Assembly: GCA_964551475.1 (NCBI GenBank)
Contig: CAZKCI010000007.1
Location: forward strand, 1 to 31,511
DNA length: 31,511 nucleotides
DNA from: CAZKCI01 sp964551475
GTDB lineage: Bacteria > Auribacterota > Erginobacteria > Erginobacterales > CAZKCI01
Reading direction: 5' to 3'
How positions within the stretch are numbered: position 1 is the stretch's first letter; the number at the start of each line of letters is the position of its first letter. The translations under genes were made by a program, and so were the position numbers. A model generated the notes under the pieces. The model worked only from the letters and a program-made list of their open reading frames with translations, ran no database searches and had not been told where the DNA came from. Of the stretch, positions 14,753-21,632 are shown in pieces.

Positions 14753-15874
14753 ATGATCGAGAATCAGCACCCCGCCATCACGAGGCGGGTCAAGTTAAGC
14801 CGGAAGGACCAGGCGGACCTCCTGGAGGCCTGCCGGGCCTACCGAGCCCCACTCAGGAATCCGTCCCGGACAACAGTCCCCCGCGTATTCATCGACGCCA
14901 TGCTGGCCACTCAGGGGACTGTAGAAGGCATCGTCCGGGAAGCGACGGCCAGCGGTAACCTCATGTTGGCCGAGAAGGCGCAGAGGCTTCTCTCCGGCGG
15001 CTTCCGTGGCTTGGACCCCTCGGTCACGGAGTTGCAGGTGGTCATGGGATTGCTCGCTCTGATGGCCAGCCGGGGTGATGCGGCGGAAGCAGGGCATATC
15101 GACATTAGCGGTCGGAGTGAACTCGCCCAGGCGATGGGAATGCGTAAGCACCGGTCCCGTCGCGGAAGGATCGAGCCATCAGGGAGGGAGTTGGACCAGG
15201 CGGCAAAGGCTTTCGTTAGGTTATCTCAGCGGAGCCAGAAGATAGTCTACAGGTTCTACAAAGGCTACGACCGGAAGAGCAAGCGGGGGATATTTGAGGT
15301 GGTTGTAGATGAGGCCCCGCTCTACCGGCTACGCCGCCTGGCTGCGACCGGTCCCAATGGTCGATCAGGGGCAATCCGGGTCACCCCACACCCCGTGATG
15401 TATCTGGGGGTCGATAGCAGCTACCGGTTAACCCCAGCCGACCCATACCACGTGATCAAGGACGCTCTTCCACGGGGGAGACGAGTCGAGCCATACCAGA
15501 TCAAGTTCCTCTACTGGCTCCACCGCCACAAGCTTGGGAGGCAAACGGTGGAGACGAACAAGGAGTCTCTGGCTGCTGGGATCGGCTTGGTCGGACTTAT
15601 CAGGAGCCGGCAGCGATCCCGGCTTGAACGGACCATTTCCGGTCTTTACCGGCTGGGGAAGCGACTGGGCTACATACTCGACTACCGAGAGGGAGTCCCG
15701 ACCCAACGGGGGGGACGTAAGGACATCATCACCCTGAACCCTTCCAGGATCGCTCACTGCGCCCGGGAGGCGAGGACCCGGTCTACGGTTAGCGGTGCAA
15801 AAACAACGCTTACGCCCGCAAAAACAACGCTTAACGGCGCAGTGGCAAAATCTAACATCAAGCAGGGCAAATAG
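14753..15874 (+). CDS. Putative plasmid-type replication initiator
   Basis: This 373-aa protein is basic. It lacks catalytic motifs but has helix-rich regions followed by beta turns typical of winged-helix initiators: AKAFVRLSQRSQKIVYRFY (about 145-163), an RGIFEVVVDEAPLYRLRRL hairpin, then RVEPYQIKFLYWLHRHKL and SRLERTISGLYRLGKRLG near the C-terminus. It is the first gene of the replication module, ahead of primase/helicase and SSB, and the 3' end of the gene carries iteron-like repeats (15797-15833). The tail (residues 345-373) is low-complexity. The initiator role rests on position, size and basic helical character. It could instead be a replisome-organiser or helicase-loader type protein. 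Confidence 0.55.
   Translation: MIENQHPAITRRVKLSRKDQADLLEACRAYRAPLRNPSRTTVPRVFIDAMLATQGTVEGIVREATASGNLMLAEKAQRLLSGGFRGLDPSVTELQVVMGLLALMASRGDAAEAGHIDISGRSELAQAMGMRKHRSRRGRIEPSGRELDQAAKAFVRLSQRSQKIVYRFYKGYDRKSKRGIFEVVVDEAPLYRLRRLAATGPNGRSGAIRVTPHPVMYLGVDSSYRLTPADPYHVIKDALPRGRRVEPYQIKFLYWLHRHKLGRQTVETNKESLAAGIGLVGLIRSRQRSRLERTISGLYRLGKRLGYILDYREGVPTQRGGRKDIITLNPSRIAHCAREARTRSTVSGAKTTLTPAKTTLNGAVAKSNIKQGK
15797..15833 (+). repeat. Two iteron-like direct repeats inside the 3' end of the initiator gene
   Basis: GCAAAAACAACGCTTA occurs at 15797-15812 and 15818-15833, perfectly repeated with a 21-bp period (two helical turns). A degenerate third GGCAAAAT follows at 15845. The 21-bp period is also seven codons (AKTTLTP, AKTTLNG), so a coding origin is possible. 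Closely spaced AT-rich direct repeats at a replication gene suggest an origin. Confidence 0.5.
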
Positions 15875-15902
15875 ATGCGACTTCGCGCAGACCGTATATA
15901 CC

Positions 15903-15947
15903 TTAATCTATATTAAGTGGGAGAGGGCCTCTGACGAGGCCTCTCCC
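15903..15947 (+). promoter_or_regulatory. AT-rich dyad plus long GC hairpin between initiator and primase genes
   Basis: TTAAT-CTAT-ATTAA (15903-15916) is directly followed by GGGAGAGGGCCTC-TGAC-GAGGCCTCTCCC (15919-15947), a 12-bp stem with one bulge and no U-tract. It may be part of the replication origin, a terminator or an operator for the primase operon. The TTG start at 15979 follows. Confidence 0.5.
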
Positions 15948-15978
15948 CCAATAACCACTCAATTAACAGGAATATTCC

Positions 15979-16242
15979 TTGAACACCACGACCGACTTAT
16001 TAAACGAGATTTATCCCCTCATCCAGCGATCGGCTGACCGGATTTTCCCTGAGTTCGGGTTCCGGCGGATCTCCAACGGCTGGGAGGCTACCCAGGGCGA
16101 GATCAATGGCTCCTCCGCCAAGGGACACCTTTACTACTATGACAACACCCCTTTTTGCTTCGTGAATAACAAGACCGGCGAAAAGACCAGCGTTTGGCAG
16201 TATGTCCGGGACACCCGGATTCGCGGTGGTGGTGTTCTATGA
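15979..16242 (+). CDS. Primase zinc-domain-like protein without the zinc cysteines
   Basis: This 87-aa protein starts at TTG; AGGA lies 7 nt upstream and no in-frame ATG exists. It reads like the N-terminal domain of a DnaG/phage primase: GWEATQGEINGSSAKGHLYY, then the D-T-P-F-C-F-V-N-N stretch, then GEKTSVWQYVRD, which aligns with the end of primase zinc domains (gaG-svwdyV). The usual CHC2/C4 ligands are absent apart from one Cys, so zinc is unlikely. Its TGA overlaps the ATG of the primase gene (ATGA), so the two are translationally coupled and probably act in one complex. The assignment relies mainly on context. Confidence 0.6.
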   Translation: MNTTTDLLNEIYPLIQRSADRIFPEFGFRRISNGWEATQGEINGSSAKGHLYYYDNTPFCFVNNKTGEKTSVWQYVRDTRIRGGGVL

Positions 16243-16982
16243 ATCCAACTTCGGAAAATCAAGCCGTGCTGCAGGAGCTCGCCAGGATGGCCGGGTACAC
16301 CCTCCCAGAGCTAAAGCGTTCCCCCGAGGAGATCAAGCGCGACCAGGACCTAAAGCAGAAGGGGGAAGCCCAGGGGGTCTACTGGGAGTGGGCACGGAAC
16401 CTGCTTTTCCAACCCGAGGGGTCCCAGACCTTCAGTTACCTCAATCTCAAGGAACAGGAAAAGCGGGGGTACACGGACGACGACATCCGGAAGATGGGGC
16501 TGGGGCACAATGCGGGATTCCAGAAATCGCTGGAGTACCTGCTGGGCAAGGGGTTCTCCGAGAAGGCGATCGAAGCGGGCCTTAAGTGGCTCAAGTTTCG
16601 GGATGCCTACAAGGTCGTGATACCCCACTTCGACCTGAGCGGAAAGCTGATCGGGCTCTGGGGGAGGGTGATTGACCCATCTTTCGACCCCAAGAAGAAA
16701 TATAGGCCTTTCAACGACGGGACGGCCATCGGGGATATCCCCTTCGGGATCGAGACCTGCATTGGCCAGACGACGGTCTATGGCGTGGAAGGCATTCTGG
16801 ATGCCCTGTATCCCGCTGCGAAAGGCTTAAGGGGGGTGGTCGGGTGGGGGAGGCAGAGCCCATCCAGAGCCCAGCTAGAGGTTTTAAAAGGCCTCGGGGT
16901 GAAGAACCTGGTCCTGGTCCCTGACAACGACGACCAAGGGCGGGAAGGGGTGGAAAGGGCCATCCGGGTGACCAATGAATAA
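16239..16982 (+). CDS. Primase core/TOPRIM protein, N-terminal part of a split primase-helicase
   Basis: This protein has 247 aa from ATG 16239, chosen because it overlaps the previous stop as ATGA; the longer frame from 16194 has no support. It contains a DnaG-like catalytic core (FSEKAIEAGLKWLKFRDAY, then VIPHFDLSGKLIGLWGRVID). The TOPRIM begins with YGVEGILDAL (Glu, about residue 182) and LVLVPDNDDQGREG (DxD, about 227). The frame stops at VTNE*, before the last TOPRIM strand. That strand appears intact at the start of the next ORF (YGFNVFVVELPSDVKDLDQY), which begins in the +1 frame inside the stop region (AATGAATAA). Removing one base would join the two. The family synthesises RNA primers at the fork. 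Confidence 0.8.
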   Translation: MNPTSENQAVLQELARMAGYTLPELKRSPEEIKRDQDLKQKGEAQGVYWEWARNLLFQPEGSQTFSYLNLKEQEKRGYTDDDIRKMGLGHNAGFQKSLEYLLGKGFSEKAIEAGLKWLKFRDAYKVVIPHFDLSGKLIGLWGRVIDPSFDPKKKYRPFNDGTAIGDIPFGIETCIGQTTVYGVEGILDALYPAAKGLRGVVGWGRQSPSRAQLEVLKGLGVKNLVLVPDNDDQGREGVERAIRVTNE

Positions 16983-18480
16983 GTACGGCTTCAACGTCTT
17001 CGTGGTCGAGCTCCCCTCCGACGTGAAGGACCTGGACCAGTACGTCGTAAAACACGGGTTGCCGGCGTTCCAGGAGCTGGCCCGGAATCCCATGAGCGCC
17101 CATCGCTGGATGGGCAAGCGGATACTGGAAAAGCACGACCTCGACGCCGACATGGGTGAGAGGGAAGCCCTGGATGAACTCGTGGCTCACGAGGGAACGA
17201 TCACCGATCCCTTGGACCGCCGGCAGTTTCGGGAGTCAACCTGCGCGGAGCTCAAGCTGTCGGAGGATGCTTTGGAGGGCATGTTCCAGGAGCACCGGGA
17301 GAACCTGCGGGAGCGGGAAGCCCGGGATCGCCTCACCCGTCTCGGGCGGGATCTGGCTCAGGCTGCCGAAGGCCGCAGCCTCTCCAAGATCAAGGACGAG
17401 GTCGAGAAGACCCTATCGACGATTAGTATGGGCAAGGTTGAGGCCGCCAGTCCCTTCGATCCCGACGCGGCCATCGTTCAGATCCAGGAGATGCCGGAGT
17501 TTCTCCGGACCGGCTACCGATCCCTGGACCGGCTGGGGGTGATCCGCTCTCCCTCGATCATTGTGGTTGCTGCCCGTGTCGCCCACGGGAAGACCGCGTT
17601 TCTCCTGAATCTCTTCCGGAAGGCGCTTGCGCAGAAGGAAAACGCCGGCAGACCCTTCATTGTGGCTCCGATGGAGAACGAGCCGCCGGACCTCCTCTGC
17701 AAGCTGGTGGGTGCCGAGACAGGCCTCAGCGCCCAGGAGGTCCAGTCGCAGATCCGGTGCGGCATCATGAGCCGGGCGGTCATGGACGCTCTGGATCTCT
17801 ACCGGGGCTACTTCGCCGACAAGCGGCTGTACGTCCTCAGCGACCGGAAACTCCGAGTGGATGGCCTTTGCACCCAGGCGGCGCAGATCAAGGCTGACCA
17901 CGGCCACATCGGGGCACTGGCCATCGACTATATCGGGCTCCTCGCGAACCGGGAGGAGGGGGAGAACACCGAGCAGCGCTACGCGATGATCATGAACCGG
18001 GTGACGGCCCTGAGCCGCGAACTCCAGTGCCCGGTGTTCCTGGTCGCCCAAATCAACCGCGAAGCAGACAAGCAACGGAAGAGCCCTCGGGCAAGGATGC
18101 CCCGGGCCGACCAGCTCAGATATAGCGGCCAGATCGAATCTGACGCCGACGCGGTCTTGGGGTTGTTCAACGTCACCCACGACCAGAAGATCGACAGCAA
18201 CAACACCCGGAATCCCGACGAGGAAACGAGGGATGAGTCAGGTATCGGGCCGGCCTCGGATGCCCAGTTGACGTTGCTCTGCTTGAAGAACCGCTTCGGC
18301 CCGGTGTTCGGCCCGATCAATTTTCGGATGACCAACGGGACCAGGATCGAGGAATGGAATGCCGGGGATGTCTCCGGTGATCCGACGACGACCCGGGGAG
18401 ATCAGGGTGACGGGGAAGCCAGTCCGCCGTCGGAGATCGACGACAACCCCGAGACCCTTCTGGGCGACTTGGACTTCTAA
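16975..18480 (+). CDS. DnaB-type replicative helicase carrying the end of the TOPRIM domain
   Basis: This protein has 501 aa. Residues 1-35 complete the TOPRIM fold broken at the end of the previous gene. After a helical linker, the RecA-like motor has Walker A ARVAHGKTAFLLNL (about 200-213), Walker B ALAIDYIGLL (about 315), the LQCPVFLVAQINREADK motif H3/H4 region (about 350-366) and LRYSGQIESDADAVLGLF. The Walker A has VAHGKT where DnaB has PSMGKT, still a valid P-loop. Together with 16239-16982 it equals a T7 gp4/phage primase-helicase cut in two. A separate translation start (ATG 16975) overlaps the stop of the primase frame, so termination-reinitiation is possible. The C-terminal 60 residues are acidic and disordered. 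Confidence 0.88.
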   Translation: MNKYGFNVFVVELPSDVKDLDQYVVKHGLPAFQELARNPMSAHRWMGKRILEKHDLDADMGEREALDELVAHEGTITDPLDRRQFRESTCAELKLSEDALEGMFQEHRENLREREARDRLTRLGRDLAQAAEGRSLSKIKDEVEKTLSTISMGKVEAASPFDPDAAIVQIQEMPEFLRTGYRSLDRLGVIRSPSIIVVAARVAHGKTAFLLNLFRKALAQKENAGRPFIVAPMENEPPDLLCKLVGAETGLSAQEVQSQIRCGIMSRAVMDALDLYRGYFADKRLYVLSDRKLRVDGLCTQAAQIKADHGHIGALAIDYIGLLANREEGENTEQRYAMIMNRVTALSRELQCPVFLVAQINREADKQRKSPRARMPRADQLRYSGQIESDADAVLGLFNVTHDQKIDSNNTRNPDEETRDESGIGPASDAQLTLLCLKNRFGPVFGPINFRMTNGTRIEEWNAGDVSGDPTTTRGDQGDGEASPPSEIDDNPETLLGDLDF

Positions 18481-18495
18481 CCGAGGAGGTACGCG

Positions 18496-18519
18496 ATGAA
18501 AGAGCGGGAATACGGGTAG
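18496..18519 (+). CDS. Seven-residue leader-type ORF
   Basis: MKEREYG* has a near-perfect Shine-Dalgarno (GAGGAGGT, 6 nt before ATG), begins 15 nt after the helicase stop and lies 80 nt before the SSB-like gene. The 18520-18601 stretch contains GTGCTCTAGGAGCAG, a short stem. It may be a translated leader controlling the SSB gene, the remnant of a gene, or chance. Confidence 0.25.
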   Translation: MKEREYG

Positions 18520-18601
18520 TGACGGTGCTCTAGGAGCAGAAGTAACCGGCAATGCCATCGGCCGGCGTAAATGGTGGCGCAAAACAGGAGGAACAGTTTT
18601 T

Positions 18602-19177
18602 ATGAGTAAAAGTTTCCTATTATCCCCCGTCGGTGAGGCGTTCTTCCCTCGCCTCCAGACGCCGGACACCAAGTTCGACGCCAAGGGGAAATTTTCAACG
18701 AACCTGCTTCTGGACCCATCGGTCCCGGAGCACGCAAAATTTATCTCGGAGATCGAAGCTATTGCCAAGGCCGAGGTCGGATCAGGGGCGACCCTGCCGA
18801 TCCGGGACCATCTAGATCCCGAGGGGAACCCGACCGGCAAGAAGCTGGTGAAGTTCTCCTCGGCTTTCAAACCAAAGCTCTTCGACGCGGCCAACCGGCC
18901 GTGGGATGAAGCGAAAATTGTCGGCGGGGGCTCGACCATTCAGGTCTCAGCCTCCCCGCACATCTATCAGAAGATCGCGGGGAGATCAGGGGTAAACCTG
19001 TATCTCCTCGCCGTCCGGGTCCTTGACCTGGTTGAACCGATGGGTTCCGGGGCCGAAGCCTATGGCTTCACTCCCGGGACCGGTCCGGCCGAGCAAGGCC
19101 AGCCCGACGAAAACGAGGACCTCCCGACGGCCGCCGAGCGGCGTGCCATAGACCCGGAGGACAATCTCCCTTTCTAA
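18602..19177 (+). CDS. Single-stranded-DNA-binding protein, T7 gp2.5/DUF2815-like
   Basis: This 191-aa protein begins MSKSFLLSPVGEAFFPRL. It has a beta-rich OB-fold-type region with LQTPDTKFDAKGKFSTNLLL and later GGGSTIQVSASPHIYQ and GVNLYLLAVRVLDLVEP, wording typical of phage gp2.5-like ssDNA-binding proteins (DUF2815). The last residues, DPEDNLPF, are an acidic tip with terminal Pro-Phe, the signature by which SSB proteins recruit partners. It directly follows the helicase. AGGAGG precedes the ATG by 10 nt. It completes the replication module. Confidence 0.8.
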   Translation: MSKSFLLSPVGEAFFPRLQTPDTKFDAKGKFSTNLLLDPSVPEHAKFISEIEAIAKAEVGSGATLPIRDHLDPEGNPTGKKLVKFSSAFKPKLFDAANRPWDEAKIVGGGSTIQVSASPHIYQKIAGRSGVNLYLLAVRVLDLVEPMGSGAEAYGFTPGTGPAEQGQPDENEDLPTAAERRAIDPEDNLPF

Positions 19178-19242
19178 CCGACTACTGAAACCGAGGGGGC
19201 GGGGGGAAGACCCCCGCTCCCTCATTCCCCAAGGCAACCAAC

Positions 19243-19635
19243 ATGACCAATCGCAATCCACGCGACCGCCTTATTGGCCTCCAGGCGTGCGCTAAAGCCG
19301 TTCACCAGGCCAACCAGACTCCTCAAGAAACCGCCCGCAAAGCGGCCATCCTCTACGATCTACTCTGCTTCAACGCAGAGAACCCCACGATCCTCCCGAC
19401 GGAAAACCCGTCGCGCTATCGGGAAGCCCTGACCGAAGACCAACTGTCCCAGATCGAGGGATTCATCCGGGAAAACAAACTGGACCGGGCCAAGTTCGAG
19501 CAGTGGCTCGCCGGGCTATGTCCCGGGGTCAAGACTGCCGGGCTCGCCGGCCTGGGCGCAAAGTCCGCCCAGCGCATCCTGGATCACCCGGAGGCGTGTC
19601 TCAAGGCCTTCGGGGCTCCGGAGGCCCAGCAATAA
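19243..19635 (+). CDS. Unknown helical protein of the replication/maintenance region
   Basis: This 130-aa protein is mainly helical: RLIGLQACAKAVHQANQTPQ, then an ILYDLLCFNAEN stretch and later GFIRENKLDRAKFEQWLAG. A Gly-rich GLAGLGAKSAQRILDHPEAC follows, which looks like a helix-hairpin-helix-type DNA-contact segment. I recognise no named family. It follows the SSB gene by 65 nt and precedes the excisionase-like gene. AAGG is a weak Shine-Dalgarno. Confidence 0.6.
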   Translation: MTNRNPRDRLIGLQACAKAVHQANQTPQETARKAAILYDLLCFNAENPTILPTENPSRYREALTEDQLSQIEGFIRENKLDRAKFEQWLAGLCPGVKTAGLAGLGAKSAQRILDHPEACLKAFGAPEAQQ

Positions 19636-19655
19636 CGATCAAGCGGGGAGAGAGG

Positions 19656-19675
19656 CCTGCGGGGAAACCCGCAGG
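19656..19675 (+). promoter_or_regulatory. Perfect GNRA-capped hairpin
   Basis: CCTGCGGG-GAAA-CCCGCAGG is an 8-bp perfect stem with a GAAA loop and no U-tract, 18 nt after the stop at 19635. It could end or stabilise the upstream transcript. Confidence 0.55.
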
Positions 19676-19750
19676 TCATCCCCCGGCGGATAGTGGACGT
19701 GTCAGGAGCAGATGCCGGCGGAGAGCCGCTGGAGCAACGAAACCGAAGAT

Positions 19751-19770
19751 AGTTTGTGGGATAAGAAAGA
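19751..19770 (+). promoter_or_regulatory. Repeated AGTTTGTGGG-RTARGAAA motif, copy 2
   Basis: AGTTTGTGGGATAAGAAAGA matches copy 1 at 14492. It is followed by AAGGAGT and an ATG at 19785 that opens a 37-codon frame overlapping the excisionase-like gene in another frame. Probably a promoter/operator for the excisionase-like unit. Confidence 0.4.
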
Positions 19771-19812
19771 AAGGAGTCGAAACCATGGATCGAATACTTC
19801 GAGGACTGCGTT

Positions 19813-20040
19813 ATGGATACGATAATAAACTCTACTCGCACCGGGTACGCCTATATCCGCGAGTTCCAGGTCCCGGCCATGTTCGGTGTGTCGATTGATA
19901 CTGTCCGGTCGTGGAATCTCCCGGCGTACAAGCCATCGCCGAAGATCAAGCTTTACCGGGTGGAAGACGTTGTGAGGCGGATTGAAGAGGCGGCTTGCCC
20001 GAGGGTGGTATTAGGAGAGCCGGTAAGGAGACTGGCTTAA
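19813..20040 (+). CDS. Excisionase-like helix-turn-helix protein
   Basis: This 75-aa protein has the order found in AlpA/Xis-type winged HTH factors: YIREFQVPAMFGVSIDTVRS (helix-turn-helix with V-AMFGVS-DTVRSW, about residues 13-33), then a PSPKIKLYRVEDVVRRIEE wing and helix. GAGGA lies 7 nt before the ATG. Its stop is 2 nt from the convergent integrase stop. A DNA-bending recombination directionality factor is the likely role, perhaps also as a repressor. The assignment rests on size, HTH pattern and place beside the integrase. Confidence 0.75.
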   Translation: MDTIINSTRTGYAYIREFQVPAMFGVSIDTVRSWNLPAYKPSPKIKLYRVEDVVRRIEEAACPRVVLGEPVRRLA

Positions 20041-20042
20041 AT

Positions 20043-21095
20043 CTAAACCGGCAAACGGTTAATCTCGCCGCGGACCGCTTCGGGAGCAAGATGGGCGTAA
20101 TGCATGGTTGTCTTGATGTCGGTATGACGCGCCAGTTTTTGGACGATCGCCAGGGGGACGCCAGCCATTACCCAGTGGCTTATCGCCGTATGTCTCCAGG
20201 TATGGATGCAACAGTCCTTGATCGGGGGCTTCAGATCCCAGCGGCAGAACTTCTTGAACTCAACGCGGATCTGATTGAAGCGGGCGCCCCACTTCGGGGC
20301 GTCGGAAAAAACGAGGTCGGTCGCCTTCTTACCGGCGCAGAGAGACTTGAGAATGCGGCGGAGCTTTACCGGGATCTCTATTTCGTCGGGCCTCTTGGCC
20401 TTCGTCGATTCGGCAGGGAGGAGGATTCGATTGCGACCGAAGTCAACGTCTCCGACCCTGAGCCTTGCCGTCTCTCCGATCCTGCAACCAGTCCGATAAA
20501 GGAACTCGTAGAGCGGCCGGCGGGCGGCGGGACACTGGGCAAAAATTCTCTTGACGTCTTTCCGCGTGAAGAACCGGACGTGGCTTTCCACCTTCTCCGG
20601 CTTGGAGACATTCCGGATCGGATTGGCTTTGAGGGAGCCCATCCGGACGCACCAGTTGAAGAAGGCGGACAGGTGCTGTATCTCGGAGCGAACGGTATTG
20701 GGCGCCACTTTCTTGCTTCTCGCAGTCACGAATGTCTCAAGGTTGTCGGTGGTGATGTCGGAGAGCATCCGTTTGTCCTTGTGATTCTCCGCCCACCAGG
20801 AGAGAAGATTATTGATGTTCTCCTTGTATCGCTCCACTGTGCGGGGGGACTTCTTCCTCGATTCGAGGGTGGCGATCCACTTCCTTGCCGATTCCATGAT
20901 GCTGGCATCCTCGGCGTCGACGAGGCCCATCCGGCCTTTGGCGATCCTGATTTCAGCTTCCTTCCTGGCAATCTCCGCCAGCCGCTCGGTCTCCCGGTCT
21001 CCGGCCTCGATCCGGGTAGATTTCTGGATTCGCTTCCCGGCGGGTGTTGTATACTGGATATGCCAGACGCCGTTCCTGATGTACTTTGTAGCCAT
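20043..21095 (-). CDS. Tyrosine recombinase / integrase
   Basis: This protein has 350 aa from ATG 21095 (MATKYIRNGVWHIQY), with GGGAG 4 nt upstream. A longer frame from 21284 would translate the tRNA-Leu and is rejected. The N-terminal ~60 residues form an arm/DNA-binding domain. A core-binding SAM-like domain follows (KSPRTVERYKENINNLLSWW). The catalytic domain has Arg in TGCRIGETARLR (about 204), Lys in ESTKAKRPDEIEIP (about 230), HTWRHT (about 297-302) and RHTDIKTTMHY with the nucleophilic Tyr (about 331). All expected catalytic residues are present. The gene lies just inside the tRNA-Leu 3' end, so it integrates at attB within tRNA-Leu(CAA). Confidence 0.95.
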   Translation of the reverse strand: MATKYIRNGVWHIQYTTPAGKRIQKSTRIEAGDRETERLAEIARKEAEIRIAKGRMGLVDAEDASIMESARKWIATLESRKKSPRTVERYKENINNLLSWWAENHKDKRMLSDITTDNLETFVTARSKKVAPNTVRSEIQHLSAFFNWCVRMGSLKANPIRNVSKPEKVESHVRFFTRKDVKRIFAQCPAARRPLYEFLYRTGCRIGETARLRVGDVDFGRNRILLPAESTKAKRPDEIEIPVKLRRILKSLCAGKKATDLVFSDAPKWGARFNQIRVEFKKFCRWDLKPPIKDCCIHTWRHTAISHWVMAGVPLAIVQKLARHTDIKTTMHYAHLAPEAVRGEINRLPV

Positions 21096-21131
21096 AGAGC
21101 TCCCTACGGATTTAGACACAGGGTAGGGCAG

Positions 21132-21144
21132 GGGATGCCATCCC
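21132..21144 (-). promoter_or_regulatory. Dyad operator-like site upstream of integrase
   Basis: GGGATG-C-CATCCC is a perfect 13-bp dyad 37 nt before the integrase start. It lies where a repressor or the excisionase-like protein could act. Confidence 0.4.
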
Positions 21145-21196
21145 ATACCGATAATGATGACATATTTGTGACGCCAATGCAAACACCGTCGGAGAC

Positions 21197-21282
21197 TGCC
21201 GGAGGCGGGGGTCGAACCCGCACGGGGTTTAAGCCCCACGGGATTTTGAGTCCCGCGCGTCTGCCAGTTCCACCACTCCGGC
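21197..21282 (-). tRNA. tRNA-Leu (anticodon CAA)
   Basis: The minus strand folds into a class II tRNA. The acceptor stem is GCCGGAG/CTCCGGC with discriminator A. The D-arm is GGTGGAACTGGCAGAC. The anticodon stem is CGGGA with loop CTCAAAA (anticodon CAA). A long variable arm GGGGCTTAAACCCC and T-arm GCGGGTTCGACCCCCGC follow. CCA is not encoded. Its 3' end is the attachment target of the neighbouring integrase and is intact after integration. On its 5' side an AAAATATT...AATATTTT hairpin (21283-21306) may belong to its promoter or to a plus-strand terminator. Confidence 0.95.
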
Positions 21283-21403
21283 AAAATATTTCCTTCGGAA
21301 TATTTTAAATCAGCGAGAACCGAGTTGTTCCATTATACCTGAAATTTTCCGGCGGGACAGCAGGTTCCGTGGGTCGGTTGAGGGGGTCGGTTGGGGAGAA
21401 TAG

Positions 21404-21518
21404 ATCTCAAATTTCATATCTCAGATTTCAGACTTGGGGGCTCGGATCTCAGATTTCAGATCTGGGGCTCGAATCTCAAATCTCGAATCTCAGATCTCAG
21501 ATCTCGAATCTCAGATGA
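21404..21518. repeat. Degenerate ATCTCAGA/ATCTCAAA tandem repeat
   Basis: About ten copies of a 9-11-bp unit (ATCTCAGAT, ATCTCAAAT, ATCTCGAAT) are interspersed with short G-rich breaks. The tract lies between the tRNA and the start of the 21633 gene. It has no coding signal I trust; translations give repetitive SQISDLESQ-like strings. The rest of 21285-21632 has no gene. Confidence 0.8.
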
Positions 21519-21632
21519 CTGATTACCGGTCTTCTGGAAGCAATTGGGCTTCTCCGGCGGGAACGAAAAGGATAAGATTACGGCAGCGGAGCACACCCAA
21601 ACGGGCGGAGGCAACGCCCCAGGAGGGATGCG

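Larger units (their letters stand above)
6120..21197. mobile_element. Putative tRNA-Leu-integrated element with replication module and accessory cargo
   Basis: The right end is set by the 3' end of tRNA-Leu (21197), next to a tyrosine integrase and an excisionase-like gene. Inside are a replication module (14.7-19.2 kb) and many small accessory genes with plasmid/ICE character. No phage structural, packaging, relaxase or conjugation gene was seen. The left end is a guess, placed at the terminator after the last minus-strand accessory gene. I searched by eye for a copy of the tRNA 3' end (GCCGGAGGCGGGGGTCG on plus) and found none, so the element may be truncated, may extend differently, or may be composite. 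A host-type FG-GAP-like gene at 10611-11516 lies within it. Confidence 0.55.

Noticed and set aside
19785..19898. 37-codon ORF overlapping the excisionase-like gene start
   Set aside because: It has a good Shine-Dalgarno, but the product (MDRILRGLRYGYDNK...) lies in another frame across the HTH gene and shows no domain. It may act at most as a coupled leader.
6120..21197. Complete prophage
   Set aside because: No terminase, portal, capsid, tail, lysis or holin gene could be recognised among the ORFs.
21096..21284. Integrase start at 21284 giving 63 extra residues
   Set aside because: Those residues are a translation of the tRNA-Leu and the spacer. A Shine-Dalgarno-supported ATG exists at 21095.
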